DNA of 64,000 bases from Siphonodentalium dalli (taxonomy: Eukaryota > Mollusca > Scaphopoda > Gadilida > Siphonodentaliidae), in NCBI GenBank assembly GCA_032622095.1, contig CP136068.1, positions 150,735,365 to 150,799,364 on the forward strand, read 5' to 3'. The position numbers and the translations under genes were made by a program. The notes beneath the pieces are model-generated. The model was not told where the DNA came from and did not search any database. It worked only from the letters and a program-made list of their open reading frames with translations. Numbering within the stretch: position 1 is the first letter of the stretch; every line of letters starts with the position of its first letter. Of the stretch, positions 45,049 through 58,742 are shown piece by piece.

Positions 45049-48000
45049 AATATTGTCGCATACGTGGACACCGCGACGTTCGATCACATCATCATGAATG
45101 CACCAACGTTCTTAATACTGGAGCATACATGGACACGGCGACGTTCGATCACATCATCATGAATGCACCAACGTTCTTAATACTGGAGCATACATGGACA
45201 CGGCGACGTTCGATCACATCATTATGAATGCACCAACGTCCTTAATACTGTCGCATACGTGGACACGGCGACGTTCGATCACATGAATGCACCAACGTCC
45301 TTCCTTAATACTGTCGCATACGTGGACACGGCGACGTTCGATCACATCATTATGAATGCACCAACGTCCTTAATACTGGAGCATACGTGGACACGGTGAC
45401 GTTCGATCACATCATTATGAATGCTACAACGTCCTTAATACTGTCGCATACGTGGACACGGCGACGTTCGATCACATCATTATGAATGCACCAACGTCCT
45501 TAATACTTGAGCATACGTGGACACGGCGACGTTCGATCACATCATTATGAATGCACCAACGTCCTTAACCTCTTCGCTGCCATGACGTCCGAATCTATTA
45601 CGGACGTAAAAGTGCACGCCGTGTGATATATGGTCCGTAGGTACTACGGACCTACTTCAACACACTAGAAGTAGGCCATTACACATAAATGGAACTCAGA
45701 GATTAGTGCATCGGAATAACTGTATCTCGACGTTTCAAACAGTGTATGATGTTCCACGATTGTGATCGATAATAGCCTTTCAGCTGAGTCACTTTTATGG
45801 TTCTTTTGACATTCCCGCTATATTTTCCCATTGGGAAATGCCAATAACGTCAACAGCCCAGCACACGACGTCATAACGTCATTTAGCAGCGAAGAGGTTA
45901 CTACTGTCGCATACGTGGACACGGCGACGTTCGATCACATCATTGTGAATGCGCCAACGTCCTTAATACTGTCGCATACGTGGACACGGTGACGTTCGAT
46001 CACATCATTATGAATGCACCAACGTCCTTAATACTGTCGCATACGAGGACACGGTGACTTTCGATCACATCATTATCAATGCACCAACGTCCTTAATACT
46101 GTCGCATACGTGGACACGGCGACGTTCGATCACATCATTATGAATTCACCAACGTCATTAATACTGTCGCATACGTGGACACGGCGACGTTCAATCACAT
46201 CATTATGAATGCACCAACGTCATTAATACTGTCGCATACGTGGACACGGTGACGTTCGATCACATCATTATGAATGCACCAACGTCCTTAATACTGTCGC
46301 ATACGTGGACACGGCGACGTTCTAACACATCATTATGAATGCACAAACGTCATTAATACTGTCGCATACGTGGACACCGCGACGTTCGATCACATCATTA
46401 TGAATGCACCAACGTCATTAATACTGTCGCATACGTGGACACCGTGACGTTCGATCACATCATTATGAATGGACCAACGTCCTTAATACTGTCGCATACG
46501 TGGACATGGTGACGTTCGATCACATCATTATGAATTCACCAACGTCATTAATACTGTCGCATACGTGGACACGGCGACGTTCGATCACATCATTATGAAT
46601 GCACCAACGTCCTTAATACTGTCGCATACGTGGACACGGTGACGTTCGATCACATCATTATGAATGCACCAACGTCCTTAATACTGTCGCATACGTGGAC
46701 ATGGTGACGTTCGGTCACATCATTATGAATGCACCAACGTCCTTAATACTGTCGCATACGTGGACACGGTGACGGTCGATCAAATCATTATAAATGCACC
46801 AACGTCCTTAATACTGTCGCATACGTGGACACGGTGACGTTCGATCACATCATTATGAATGCACCAACGTCCATCCTTATTACTGTCGCATACGTGGACA
46901 CGGCGACGTTCGATCACATCATTATGAATGCACCAACGTCCTTAATACTGTCGCATACGTGGACACGGCGACGTTCGATCACATCATTATGAATGCACCA
47001 ACGTCCTTAATACTGGAGCATACGTGGACACGGTGACGTTCGATCACATCATTATGAATGCACCAACGTCCTTCCTTAATACTGTCGCATACGTGGACAC
47101 GGTGACGTTCGATCACATCATTATGAATGCACCAACGTCCTTAATACTGTCGCATACGTGGACACGGCGACGTTCGATCACATCATTATGAATGCACCGT
47201 GTCCTTAATACTGGAGCATTCGTGGACACGGTGACGTTCGATCACATCATTATGAATGCACCAACGTCCTTAATACTGTCGCATACGTGGACACGGTGAC
47301 GTTCGATCACATCATTATGAATGCACCAACGTCCTTAATACTGTCGCATACGTGGACACGGCGACGTTCGTTCACATCATTATCAATGCACCAACATTAT
47401 TAATACTGGAGCATACGTGGACACGGTGACGTTCGATCACATCATTATGAATGCACCAACGTCCTTAATACTGTCGCATACGTGGACACGGCGACGTTCG
47501 ATCACATCATTATGAATGCACCAATGTCCTTAATACTGGATCATACGTGGACACGGTGACGTTCGATCACATCATTATGAATGCACCAACGTCCTTAATA
47601 CTGTCGCATACGGGGACACGGCGACGTTCAATCACATCATTATCAATGCACCAATGTCCTAAATACTGGAGCATACGTGGACACGGTGACGTTCGATCAC
47701 ATCATTATGAATGCACCAACGTCCTTAATACTGTCGCATACGTGGACACGGCGACGTTCGATCACATCATTATCAATGCACCAACGTTATTACTACTGGA
47801 GCATACGTGGACACGGTGACGTTCGATCACATCATTATGAATGCACCAACGTCATTAATACTGTCGCATACGTGGACACGGCGACGTTCGATCACATCAT
47901 TATGAATGCACCAACGTCCTTAATACTGGAGCATACGTGGACACGGTGACGTTCGATCACATCATTATGAATGCACCAACGTCCTTAATACTGTCGCATA

Positions 48001-51000
48001 CGTGGACACGGCGACGTTCGATCACATCATTATGAATGCACCAACGTCCTTAATACTGGAGCATACGTGGACATGGTGACGTTCGATCACATCATTATGA
48101 ATGCACCAACGTTCTTAATACTGGAGCATACATGGACACGGCGACGTTCGATCACATCATTATGAATGCACCAACGTCCTTAATACTGTCGCATACGTGG
48201 ACACGGTGACGGTCGATCAAATCATTATAAATGCACCAACGTCCTTAATACTGTCGCATACGTGGACACGGTGACGTTCGATCACATCATTATGAATGCA
48301 CCAACGTCCTTCCTTATTACTGTCGCATACGTGGACACGGCGACGTTCGATCACATCATTATGAATGCACCAACGTCCTTAATACTGTCGCATACGTGGA
48401 CACGGCGACGTTCGATCACATCATTATGAATGCACCAACGTCCTTAATACTGGAGCATACGTGGACACGGTGACGTTCGATCACATCATTATGAATGCAC
48501 CAACGTCCTTCCTTAATACTGTCGAATACGTGGACACGGTGACGTTCGATCACATCATTATGAATGCACCAACGTCCTTAATACTGTCGCATACGTGGAC
48601 ACGGCGACGTTCGATCACATCATTATGAATGCACCGTGTCCTTAATACTGGAGCATTCGTGGACACGGTGACGTTCGATCACATCATTATGAATGCACCA
48701 ACGTCCTTAATACTGTCGCATACGTGGTCACGGTGACGTTCGATCACATCATTATGAATGCACCAACGTCCTTAATACTGTCGCATACGTGGACACGGCG
48801 ACGTTCGATCACATCAATATCAATGCACCAACGTTATTAATACTGGAGCATACGTGGACACGGTGACGTTCGATCACATCATTATGAATGCACCAACGTC
48901 CTTAATACTGTCGCATACGTGGACACGGCGACGTTCGATCACATCACTATGAATGCACCAATGTCCTTAATACTGGAGCATACGTGGACACGGTGACGTT
49001 CGATCACATCATTATGAATGCACCAACGTCCTTAATACTGTCGCATACGTGGACACGGCGACGTTCAATCACATCATTATCAATGCACCAATGTCCTAAA
49101 TACTGGAGCATACGTGGACACGGTGACGTTCGATCACATCATTATGAATGCACCAACGTCCTTAATACTGTCGCATACGTGGACACGGCGACGTTCGATC
49201 ACATCATTATCAATGCACCAACGTTATTAATACTGTCGCATACGTGGTCACGGTGACGTTCGATCACATCATTATGAATGCACCAACGTCATTAATACTG
49301 TCGCATACGTGGACACGGCGACGTTCGATCACATCATTATGAATGCACCAACGTCCTTAATACTGGAGCATACGTGGACACGGTGACGTTCGATCACATC
49401 ATTATGAATGCACCAACGTCCTTAATACTGTCGCATACGTGGACACGGCGACGTTCGATCACATCATTATGAATGCACCAACGTCCTTAATACTGGAGCA
49501 TACGTGGACATGGTGACGTTCGATCACATCATTATGAATGCACCAACGTCATTAATACTGTCGCATACGTGGACACGGTGACGTTCGATCACATCATTAT
49601 GAATGCACCAACGTCCTTAATACTGTCGCATACGTGGACACGGCGACGTTCGATCACATCATTATGAATGCACCAACGTCATTAATACTGTCGCATACGT
49701 GGACACGGCGACGTTCGATCACATCATTATGAATGCACCAACGTCATTAATACTGTCGCATACGTGGACACGGTGACGTTCGATCACATCATTATGAATG
49801 CACCAACGTCCTTAATACTGTCGCATACGTGGACACGGCGACGTTCGATCACATCATTATGAATGCACCAACGTCCTTAATACTGGAGCATACGTGGACA
49901 TGGTGACGTTCGATCACATCATTATGAATGCACCAACGTCCTTAATACTGGAGCATACGTGGACATGGTGACGTTCGATCACATCATTATGAATGCACCA
50001 ACGTCATTAATACTGTCGCATACGTGGACACGGTGACGTTCGATCACATCATTATGAATGCACCAACGTCCTTAATACTGTCGCATACGTGGACACGGCG
50101 ACGTTCGATCACATCATTATGAATGCACCAACGTCATTAATACTGTCGCATACGTGGACACGGCGACGTTCGATCACATCATTATGAATGCACCAACGTC
50201 CTTAATACTGGAGCATACGTGGACACGGTGACGTTCGATCACATCATTATGAATGCACCAACGTCCTTAATACTGTCGCATACGTGGACACGGCGACGTT
50301 CGATCACATCATTATGAATGCACCAACGTCCTTAATACTGGAGCATACGTGGACATGGTGACGTTCGATCACATCATTATGAATGCACCAACGTTCTTAA
50401 TACTGGAGCATACATGGACACGGCGACGTTCGATCACATCATTATGAATGCACCAACGTCCTTAATACTGTCGCATACGTGGACACGGTGACGGTCGATC
50501 AAATCATTATAAATGCACCAACGTCCTTAATACTGTCGCATACGTGGACACGGTGACGTTCGATCACATCATTATGAATGCACCAACGTCCTTCCTTATT
50601 ACTGTCGCATACGTGGACACGGCGACGTTCGATCACATCATTATGAATGCGCCAACGTCCTTAATACTGTCGCATACGTGGACACGGCGACGTTCGATCA
50701 CATCATTATGAATGCACCAACGTCCTTAATACTGGAGCATACGTGGACACGGTGACGTTCGATCACATCATTATGAATGCACCAACGTCCTTCCTTAATA
50801 CTGTCGAATACGTGGACACGGTGACGTTCGATCACATCATTATGAATGCACCAACGTCCTTAATACTGTCGCATACGTGGACACGGCGACGTTCGATCAC
50901 ATCATTATGAATGCACCGTGTCCTTAATACTGGAGCATTCGTGGACACGGTGACGTTCGATCACATCATTATGAATGCACCAACGTCCTTAATACTGTCG

Positions 51001-54000
51001 CATACGTGGTCACGGTGACGTTCGATCACATCATTATGAATGCACCAACGTCCTTAATACTGTCGCATACGTGGACACGGCGACGTTCGATCACATCAAT
51101 ATCAATGCACCAACGTTATTAATACTGTCGCATACGTGGACACGGCGACGTTCGATCACATCACTATGAATGCACCAATGTCCTTAATACTGGAGCATAC
51201 GTGGACACGGTGACGTTCGATCACATCATTATGAATGCACCAACGTCCTTAATACTGTCGCATACGTGGACACGGCGACGTTCAATCACATCATTATCAA
51301 TGCACCAATGTCCTAAATACTGGAGCATACGTGGACACGGTGACGTTCGATCACATCATTATGAATGCACCAACGTCCTTAATACTGTCGCATACGTGGA
51401 CACGGCGACGTTCGATCACATCATTATCAATGCACCAACGTTATTAATACTGTCGCATACGTGGTCACGGTGACGTTCGATCACATCATTATGAATGCAC
51501 CAACGTCATTAATACTGTCGCATACGTGGACACGGCGACGTTCGATCACATCATTATGAATGCACCAACGTCCTTAATACTGGAGCATACGTGGACACGG
51601 TGACGTTCGATCACATCATTATGAATGCACCAACGTCCTTAATACTGTCGCATACGTGGACACGGCGACGTTCGATCACATCATTATGAATGCACCAACG
51701 TCCTTAATACTGGAGCATACGTGGACATGGTGACGTTCGATCACATCATTATGAATGCACCAACGTCATTAATACTGTCGCATACGTGGACACGGTGACG
51801 TTCGATCACATCATTATGAATGCACCAACGTCCTTAATACTGTCGCATACGTGGACACGGCGACGTTCGATCACATCATTATGAATGCACCAACGTCATT
51901 AATACTGTCGCATACGTGGACACGGCGACGTTCGATCACATCATTATGAATGCACCAACGTCATTAATACTGTCGCATACGTGGACACGGTGACGTTCGA
52001 TCACATCATTATGAATGCACCAACGTCCTTAATACTGTCGCATACGTGGACACGGCGACGTTCTAACACATCATTATGAATGAACCAACGTCATTAATAC
52101 TGTCGCATACGTGGACACGGCGACGTTCGATCACATCATTATGAATGCACCAACGTCATTAATACTGTCGCATACGTGGACACGGCGACGTTCGATCACA
52201 TCATTATGAAGGCACCAACGTCCTTAATACTGGAGCATACGTGGACACGGTGACGTTCGATCACATCATTATGAATGCACCAACGTCCTTAATACTGTCG
52301 CATACGTGGACACGGCGACGTTCGATCACATCATTATGAATGCACCAACGTCCTTAATACTGGAGCATACGTGGACATGGTGACGTTCGATCACATCATT
52401 ATGAATGCACCAACGTCCGTAATACTGTCGCATACGTGGACATGGTGACGTTCGATCACATCATTATGAATTCACCAACGTCATTAATACTGTCGCATAC
52501 GTGGACACGGCGACGTTCGATCACATCATTATGAATGCACCAACGTCCTTAATACTGTCGCATACGTGGACACGGTGACGTTCGATCACATCATTATGAA
52601 TGCACCAACGTCCTTAATACTGTCGCATACGTGGACATGGTGACGTTCGGTCACATCATTATGAATGCACCAACGTCCTTAATACTGTCGCATACGTGGA
52701 CACGGTGACGGTCGATCAAATCATTATAAATGCACCAACGTCCTTAATACTGTCGCATACGTGGACACGGTGACGTTCGATCACATCATTATGAATGCAC
52801 CAACGTCCTTCCTTATTACTGTCGCATACGTGGACACGGCGACGTTCGATCACATCATTATGAATGCACCAACGTCCTTAATACTGTCGCATACGTGGAC
52901 ACGGCGACGTTCGATCACATCATTATGAATGCACCAACGTCCTTAATACTGGAGCATACGTGGACACGGTGACGTTCGATCACATCATTATGAATGCACC
53001 AACGTCCTTCCTTAATACTGTCGCATACGTGGACACGGTGACGTTCGATCACATCATTATGAATGCACCAACGTCCTTAATACTGTCGCATACGTGGACA
53101 CGGCGACGTTCGATCACATCATTATGAATGCACCGATGTCCTTAATACTGGAGCATTCGTGGACACGGTGACGTTCGATCACATCATTATGAATGCACCA
53201 ACGTCCTTAATACTGTCGCATACGTGGACACGGTGACGTTCGATCACATCATTATGAATGCACCAACGTCCTTAATACTGTCGCATACGTGGACACGGCG
53301 ACGTTCGATCACATCATTATCAATGCACCAACGTTATTAATACTGGAGCATACGTGGACACGGTGACGTTCGATCACATCATTATGAATGCACCAACGTC
53401 CTTAATACTGTCGCATACGTGGACACGGCGACGTTCGATCACATCATTATGAATGCACCAATGTCCTTAATACTGGAGCATACGTGGACACGGTGACGTT
53501 CGATCACATCATTATGAATGCACCAACGTCCTTACTACTGTCGCATACGTGGACACGGCGACGTTCGATCACATCATTATCAATGCACCAATGTCCTAAA
53601 TACTGGAGCATACGTGGACACGGTGACGTTCGATCACATCATTATGAATGCACCAACGTCCTTAATACTGTCGCATACGTGGACACGGCGACGTTCGATC
53701 ACATCATTATGAATGCACCAACGTCCTTAATACTGGAGCATACGTGGACATGGTGACGTTCGATCACATCATTATGAATGCACCAACGTCATTAATACTG
53801 TCGCATACGTGGACACGGTGACGTTCGATCACATCATTATGAATGCACCAACGTCCTTAATACTGTCGCATACGTGGACACGGCGACGTTCGATCACATC
53901 ATTATGAATGCACCAACGTCATTAATACTGTCGCATACGTGGACACGGCGACGTTCGATCACATCATTATGAATGCACCAACGTCATTAATACTGTCGCA

Positions 54001-57000
54001 TACGTGGACACGGTGACGTTCGATCACATCATTATGAATGCACCAACGTCCTTAATACTGTCGCATACGTGGACACGACGACGTTCTAACACATCATTAT
54101 GAATGAACCAACGTCATTAATACTGTCGCATACGTGGACACGGCGACGTTCGATCACATCATTATGAATGCACCAACGTCATTAATACTGTCGCATACGT
54201 GGACACGGCGACGTTCGATCACATCATTATGAATGCACCAACGTCCTTAATACTGGAGCATACGTGGACACGGTGACGTTCGATCACATCATTATGAATG
54301 CACCAACGTCCTTAATACTGTCGCATACGTGGACACGGCGACGTTCGATCACATCATTATGAATGCACCAACGTCCTTAATACTGGAGCATACGTGGACA
54401 TGGTGACGTTCGATCACATCATTATGAATGCACCAACGTCCGTAATACTGTCGCATACGTGGACATGGTGACGTTCGATCACATCATTATGAATTCACCA
54501 ACGTCATTAATACTGTCGCATACGTGGACACGGCGACGTTCGATCACATCATTATGAATGCACCAACGTCCTTAATACTGTCGCATACGTGGACACGGTG
54601 ACGTTCGATCACATCATTATGAATGCACCAACGTCCTTAATACTGTCGCATACGTGGACATGGTGACGTTCGGTCACATCATTATGAATGCACCAACGTC
54701 CTTAATACTGTCGCATACGTGGACACGGTGACGGTCGATCAAATCATTATAAATGCACCAACGTCCTTAATACTGTCGCATACGTGGACACGGTGACGTT
54801 CGATCACATCATTATGAATGCACCAACGTCCTTCCTTATTACTGTCGCATACGTGGACACGGCGACGTTCGATCACATCATTATGAATGCACCAACGTCC
54901 TTAATACTGTCGCATACGTGGACACGGCGACGTTCGATCACATCATTATGAATGCACCAACGTCCTTAATACTGGAGCATACGTGGACACGGTGACGTTC
55001 GATCACATCATTATGAATGCACCAACGTCCTTCCTTAATACTGTCGCATACGTGGACACGGTGACGTTCGATCACATCATTATGAATGCACCAACGTCCT
55101 TAATACTGTCGCATACGTGGACACGGCGACGTTCGATCACATCATTATGAATGCACCGATGTCCTTAATACTGGAGCATTCGTGGACACGGTGACGTTCG
55201 ATCACATCATTATGAATGCACCAACGTCCTTAATACTGTCGCATACGTGGACACGGTGACGTTCGATTACATCATTATGAATGCACCAACGTCCTTAATA
55301 CTGTCGCATACGTGGACACGGCGACGTTCGATCACATCATTATCAATGCACCAACGTTATTAATACTGGAGCATACGTGGACACGGTGACGTTCGATCAC
55401 ATCATTATGAATGCACCAACGTCCTTAATACTGTCGCATACGTGGACACGGCGACGTTCGATCACATCATTATGAATGCACCAATGTCCTTAATACTGGA
55501 GCATACGTGGACACGGTGACGTTCGATCACATCATTATGAATGCACCAACGTCCTTAATACTGTCGCATACGTGGACACGGCGACGTTCGATCACATCAT
55601 TATCAATGCACCAATGTCCTAAATACTGGAGCATACGTGGACAGGGTGACGTTCGATCACATCATTATGAATGCACCAACGTCCTTAATACTGTCGCATA
55701 CGTGGACACGGCGACGTTCGATCACATCATTATCAATGCACCAACGTTATTAATACTGGAGCATACGTGGACACGGTGACGTTCGATCACATCATTATGA
55801 ATGCACCAACGTCATTAATACTGTCGCATACGTGGACACGGCGACGTTCGATCACATCATTATGAATGCACCAACGTCCTTAATACTGTCGCATACGTGG
55901 ACACGGTGACGTTCGATCACATCATTATGAATGCACCAACGTCCTTAATACTGTCGCATACGTGGACACGGCGACGTTCGATCACATCATTATGAATGCA
56001 CCAACGTCCTTAATACTGGAGCATACGTGGACATGGTGACGTTCGATCACATCATTATGAATGCACCAACGTCCTTAATACTGGAGCATACGTGGACATG
56101 GTGACGTTCGATCACATCATTGTGAATGCACCAACGTCCTTAATACTGTCGCATAAGTGGACACGGCGACGTTCGATCACATCATTATGAATGCACCGTC
56201 TTTAATATTGTCGCATACGTGGACACGGCGACGTTCGATCACATCATTATGAATGCACCAACGTCTTTAATACTGTCGCATACGTGGACACGGCGACGTT
56301 CGATCACATCATTATGAATGCACCAACGTCATTAATACCGTCGCATACATGGACACGGCGACGTTCGATCACATCATCATGAATGCACCAACGTCATTAA
56401 TACTGGAGCATACGTGGACACGGCGACGTTCGATCAAATCATCATGAATGCACCAACGTCATTAATACTGTCGCATACGTGGACACGGCGACGTTCGATC
56501 AAATCATCATGAATGCACCAACGCCCTTACTGTCGCATACGTGGACACGGCGACGTTCGATCACATCATTATGAATGCACCAACGTTACTAATACTGTCG
56601 CATACGTGGACACGGTGACGTTCGATCACATCATTATGAATGCACCAACGTCCTTAATATTGTCGCATACGTGGACACGGCGACGTTCGATCACATGAAT
56701 GCACCAACGTCCTTCCTTAATACTGTCGCATACGTGGACACGGCGACGTTCGATCACATCATTATGAATGCACCAACGTCCTTAATACTGGAGCATACGT
56801 GGGCACGGCGACGTTCGATCAAATCATCATGAATGCACCAACGTCCTTACTGTCGCATACGTGGATCGGCGACGTTCGATCACATCATTATGAATGCACC
56901 AATGTCCTTAGTACTGTCGCATACGTGGACATGGTGACGTTCGATCACATCATTATGAATGCACCAACGTCCTTAATACTGGAGCATACGTGGACACGGC

Positions 57001-58074
57001 GACGTTCGATCAAATCATCATGAATGCACCAACGTCCGTACTGTCGCATACGTGGATCGGCGACGTTCGATCACATCATTATGAATGCACCAACGTCCTT
57101 AATACTGTCGCATACATGGACACGGCGACGTTCGATCACATCATTATGAACGCACCAACGTCTTTAATACTGGAGCATACGTGGACACGGCGACGTTCGA
57201 TCAAATCATCATGAATGCACCAACGTCCTTACTGTCGCATACGTGGATCGGCGACGTTCGATCACATCATTATGAATGCACCAACGTCATTAATACTGTC
57301 GCATACGTGGATCGGCGACGTTCGATCACATCATTATGAATGCACCAACGTCATTAATACTGTCGCATACGTGGACACGGCGACGTTCGATCACATCATT
57401 ATCAATGCACTAACGTCTTTAATACTGTCGCATACGTGGACACGGCGACGTTCGATCACATCATTATCAATGCACCAACGTCTTTAATACTGTCGCATAC
57501 GTGGACACGGTGACGTTCGATCACATCATTATGAATGCACCAACGTCCTTAATACGGTCGCATACGTGGACACGGTGACGTTCGATCACATCATTATGAA
57601 TGCACCAACGTCCTTAATACTGTCGCATACGTGGACACGGTGACGTTCGATCACATCATTATGAATGCACCAACGTCCTTAATACTGTCGCATACGTGGA
57701 TCGGCGACGTTCGATCACATCATTATGAATGCACCAACGTCATTAATACTGTCGCATGCGTGGATCGGCGACGTTCGATCACATCATTATCAATGCACCA
57801 ACGTCTTTAATACTGTCGCATACGTGGACACGGCGACGTTCGATCACATCATTATGAATGCACCAACGTCCTTAATACTGTCGCATACGTGGACACGGCG
57901 ACGTTCGATCACATCATTATCAATGCACCAACGTCTTTAATACTGTCGCATACGTGGATCGGCGACGTTCGATCACATCATTATGAATGCACCAACGTCC
58001 TTAATACTGTCGCATACGTGGACACGGTGACGTTCGATCACATCATTATGAATGCACCAACGTCCTTTGTAAAT
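45049..58074 (+). repeat. 65-bp satellite array, about 195 monomers
   Basis: The consensus monomer is AATACTGTCGCATACGTGGA + CACGGCGACGTTCGATCACA + TCATTATGAATGCACCAACG + TCCTT, repeated head to tail for 13 kb with one 329-bp interruption. Main variants are GTCGCAT/GGAGCAT, CGGCGAC/CGGTGAC, CACGG/CATGG and TATGAAT/TATCAAT. Rare variants recur at 1.4-2.3-kb spacing (higher-order blocks). Monomers at both edges are more diverged (CATCATCATG, GTGGATCGGCG, shortened CCTTACTG). Each monomer has about seven CpG. Since 65 is not a multiple of three, open frames repeat every 195 bp; the 90-codon ORFs are incidental. Confidence 0.97.
45569..45897. mobile_element. TTAA-type MITE inside the satellite
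   Basis: The ends CCTCTTCGCTGCCATGACGT and ACGTCATTTAGCAGCGAAGAGG form terminal inverted repeats. It interrupts a monomer at its TCC-TTAA-TACTG junction: TTAA lies at 45,565-45,568 on the left and TTAC at 45,898-45,901 on the right (one base changed). The target is that of piggyBac-like elements. It has no coding capacity and occurs once in the array. Confidence 0.88.
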
Positions 58075-58480
58075 TAATTATATATAAAAATGTCAGTCCC
58101 TTTTGTTGAACAAGTAACATTAATTCAACTAGATAATCGCTGGCTGTCGATTAATACAAGGCTTTCCCGTCAGAGACTTACAGCAGAACAATAGCCTTTC
58201 TCTCCGAGCTCCGTTCACCTTCAATAGTTTCATATAGAGTATGTTTTCCCATTTGGTCATCCTTCTGGACAAGGTTATATATATACTGTGGTATCCGATG
58301 TCCAATATGCGAACGTTCTGTAATTTTTTTTTTTAGTATTTTCTCATTATTTTTAACACATGCATATGGTGTAGTAAACTATGACCATGAAATAAAGCAT
58401 GCACTCTCTTGTTATGACACGATCACACATTTCCGCCAGATTTCTATTCCATTCCATTTAGCAAGGTTCTAAAATTTAAA
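58075..58480 (+). repeat. Segmental duplicate A, right part
   Basis: Directly after the last monomer, TGTAAATTAATTATATATAA, TAATCGCTGGCTGTCG, CAGAACAATAGCCTTTCTC, CATCCTTCTGGACAAGGTT and AAAGCATGCACTCTCTTGTT match 62,642-62,953. TTTCTATTCCATT continues the match to about 63,100 after a 100-bp insertion in A'. Confidence 0.85.
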
Positions 58481-58742
58481 TCCGAACAAATTGGACTGAT
58501 GCGCTCGTTGATTTTTAAAATCAAGTGATACGACATGCATTGTTTCAAACTTTTCTTTCGCCAGGACACAGGTTGTCTCGCAGATATTTGCAGACACATG
58601 CACGGGCGTGTGACGACGAATATTAATTATAGAACATAGAGTGTATAGTATCTATCGACCAGCCACCGCTGCTCTGAGTAGATAACAATATCGCCCCGAA
58701 CTGCAGTGCATTTCTTATGATATCGTTGACTACGAAAAACGT
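58481..58742. other. Non-coding DNA, no gene seen
   Basis: Short spacer between duplicate A and the minus-strand pseudogene; nothing recognised. Confidence 0.4.

Noticed and set aside
45049-58074. CRISPR-like array
   Set aside because: The units are contiguous 65-bp tandem repeats with no unique spacers, in eukaryotic DNA.
45049-58074. CENP-B box / centromere satellite
   Set aside because: The TTCG in the monomer is followed by ATCACATCATT, which does not fit the TTCGNNNNANNCGGG box. A 13-kb array alone does not indicate a centromere.
47547-58077. Repeated 90-codon ORFs (MDTVTFDHIIMNAP... type) as a protein family
   Set aside because: They arise because the 65-bp monomer has few stops and the frame returns every 195 bp. 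There is no separate promoter, start context or selection sign, and the same sequence is present as noncoding single monomer in A'.
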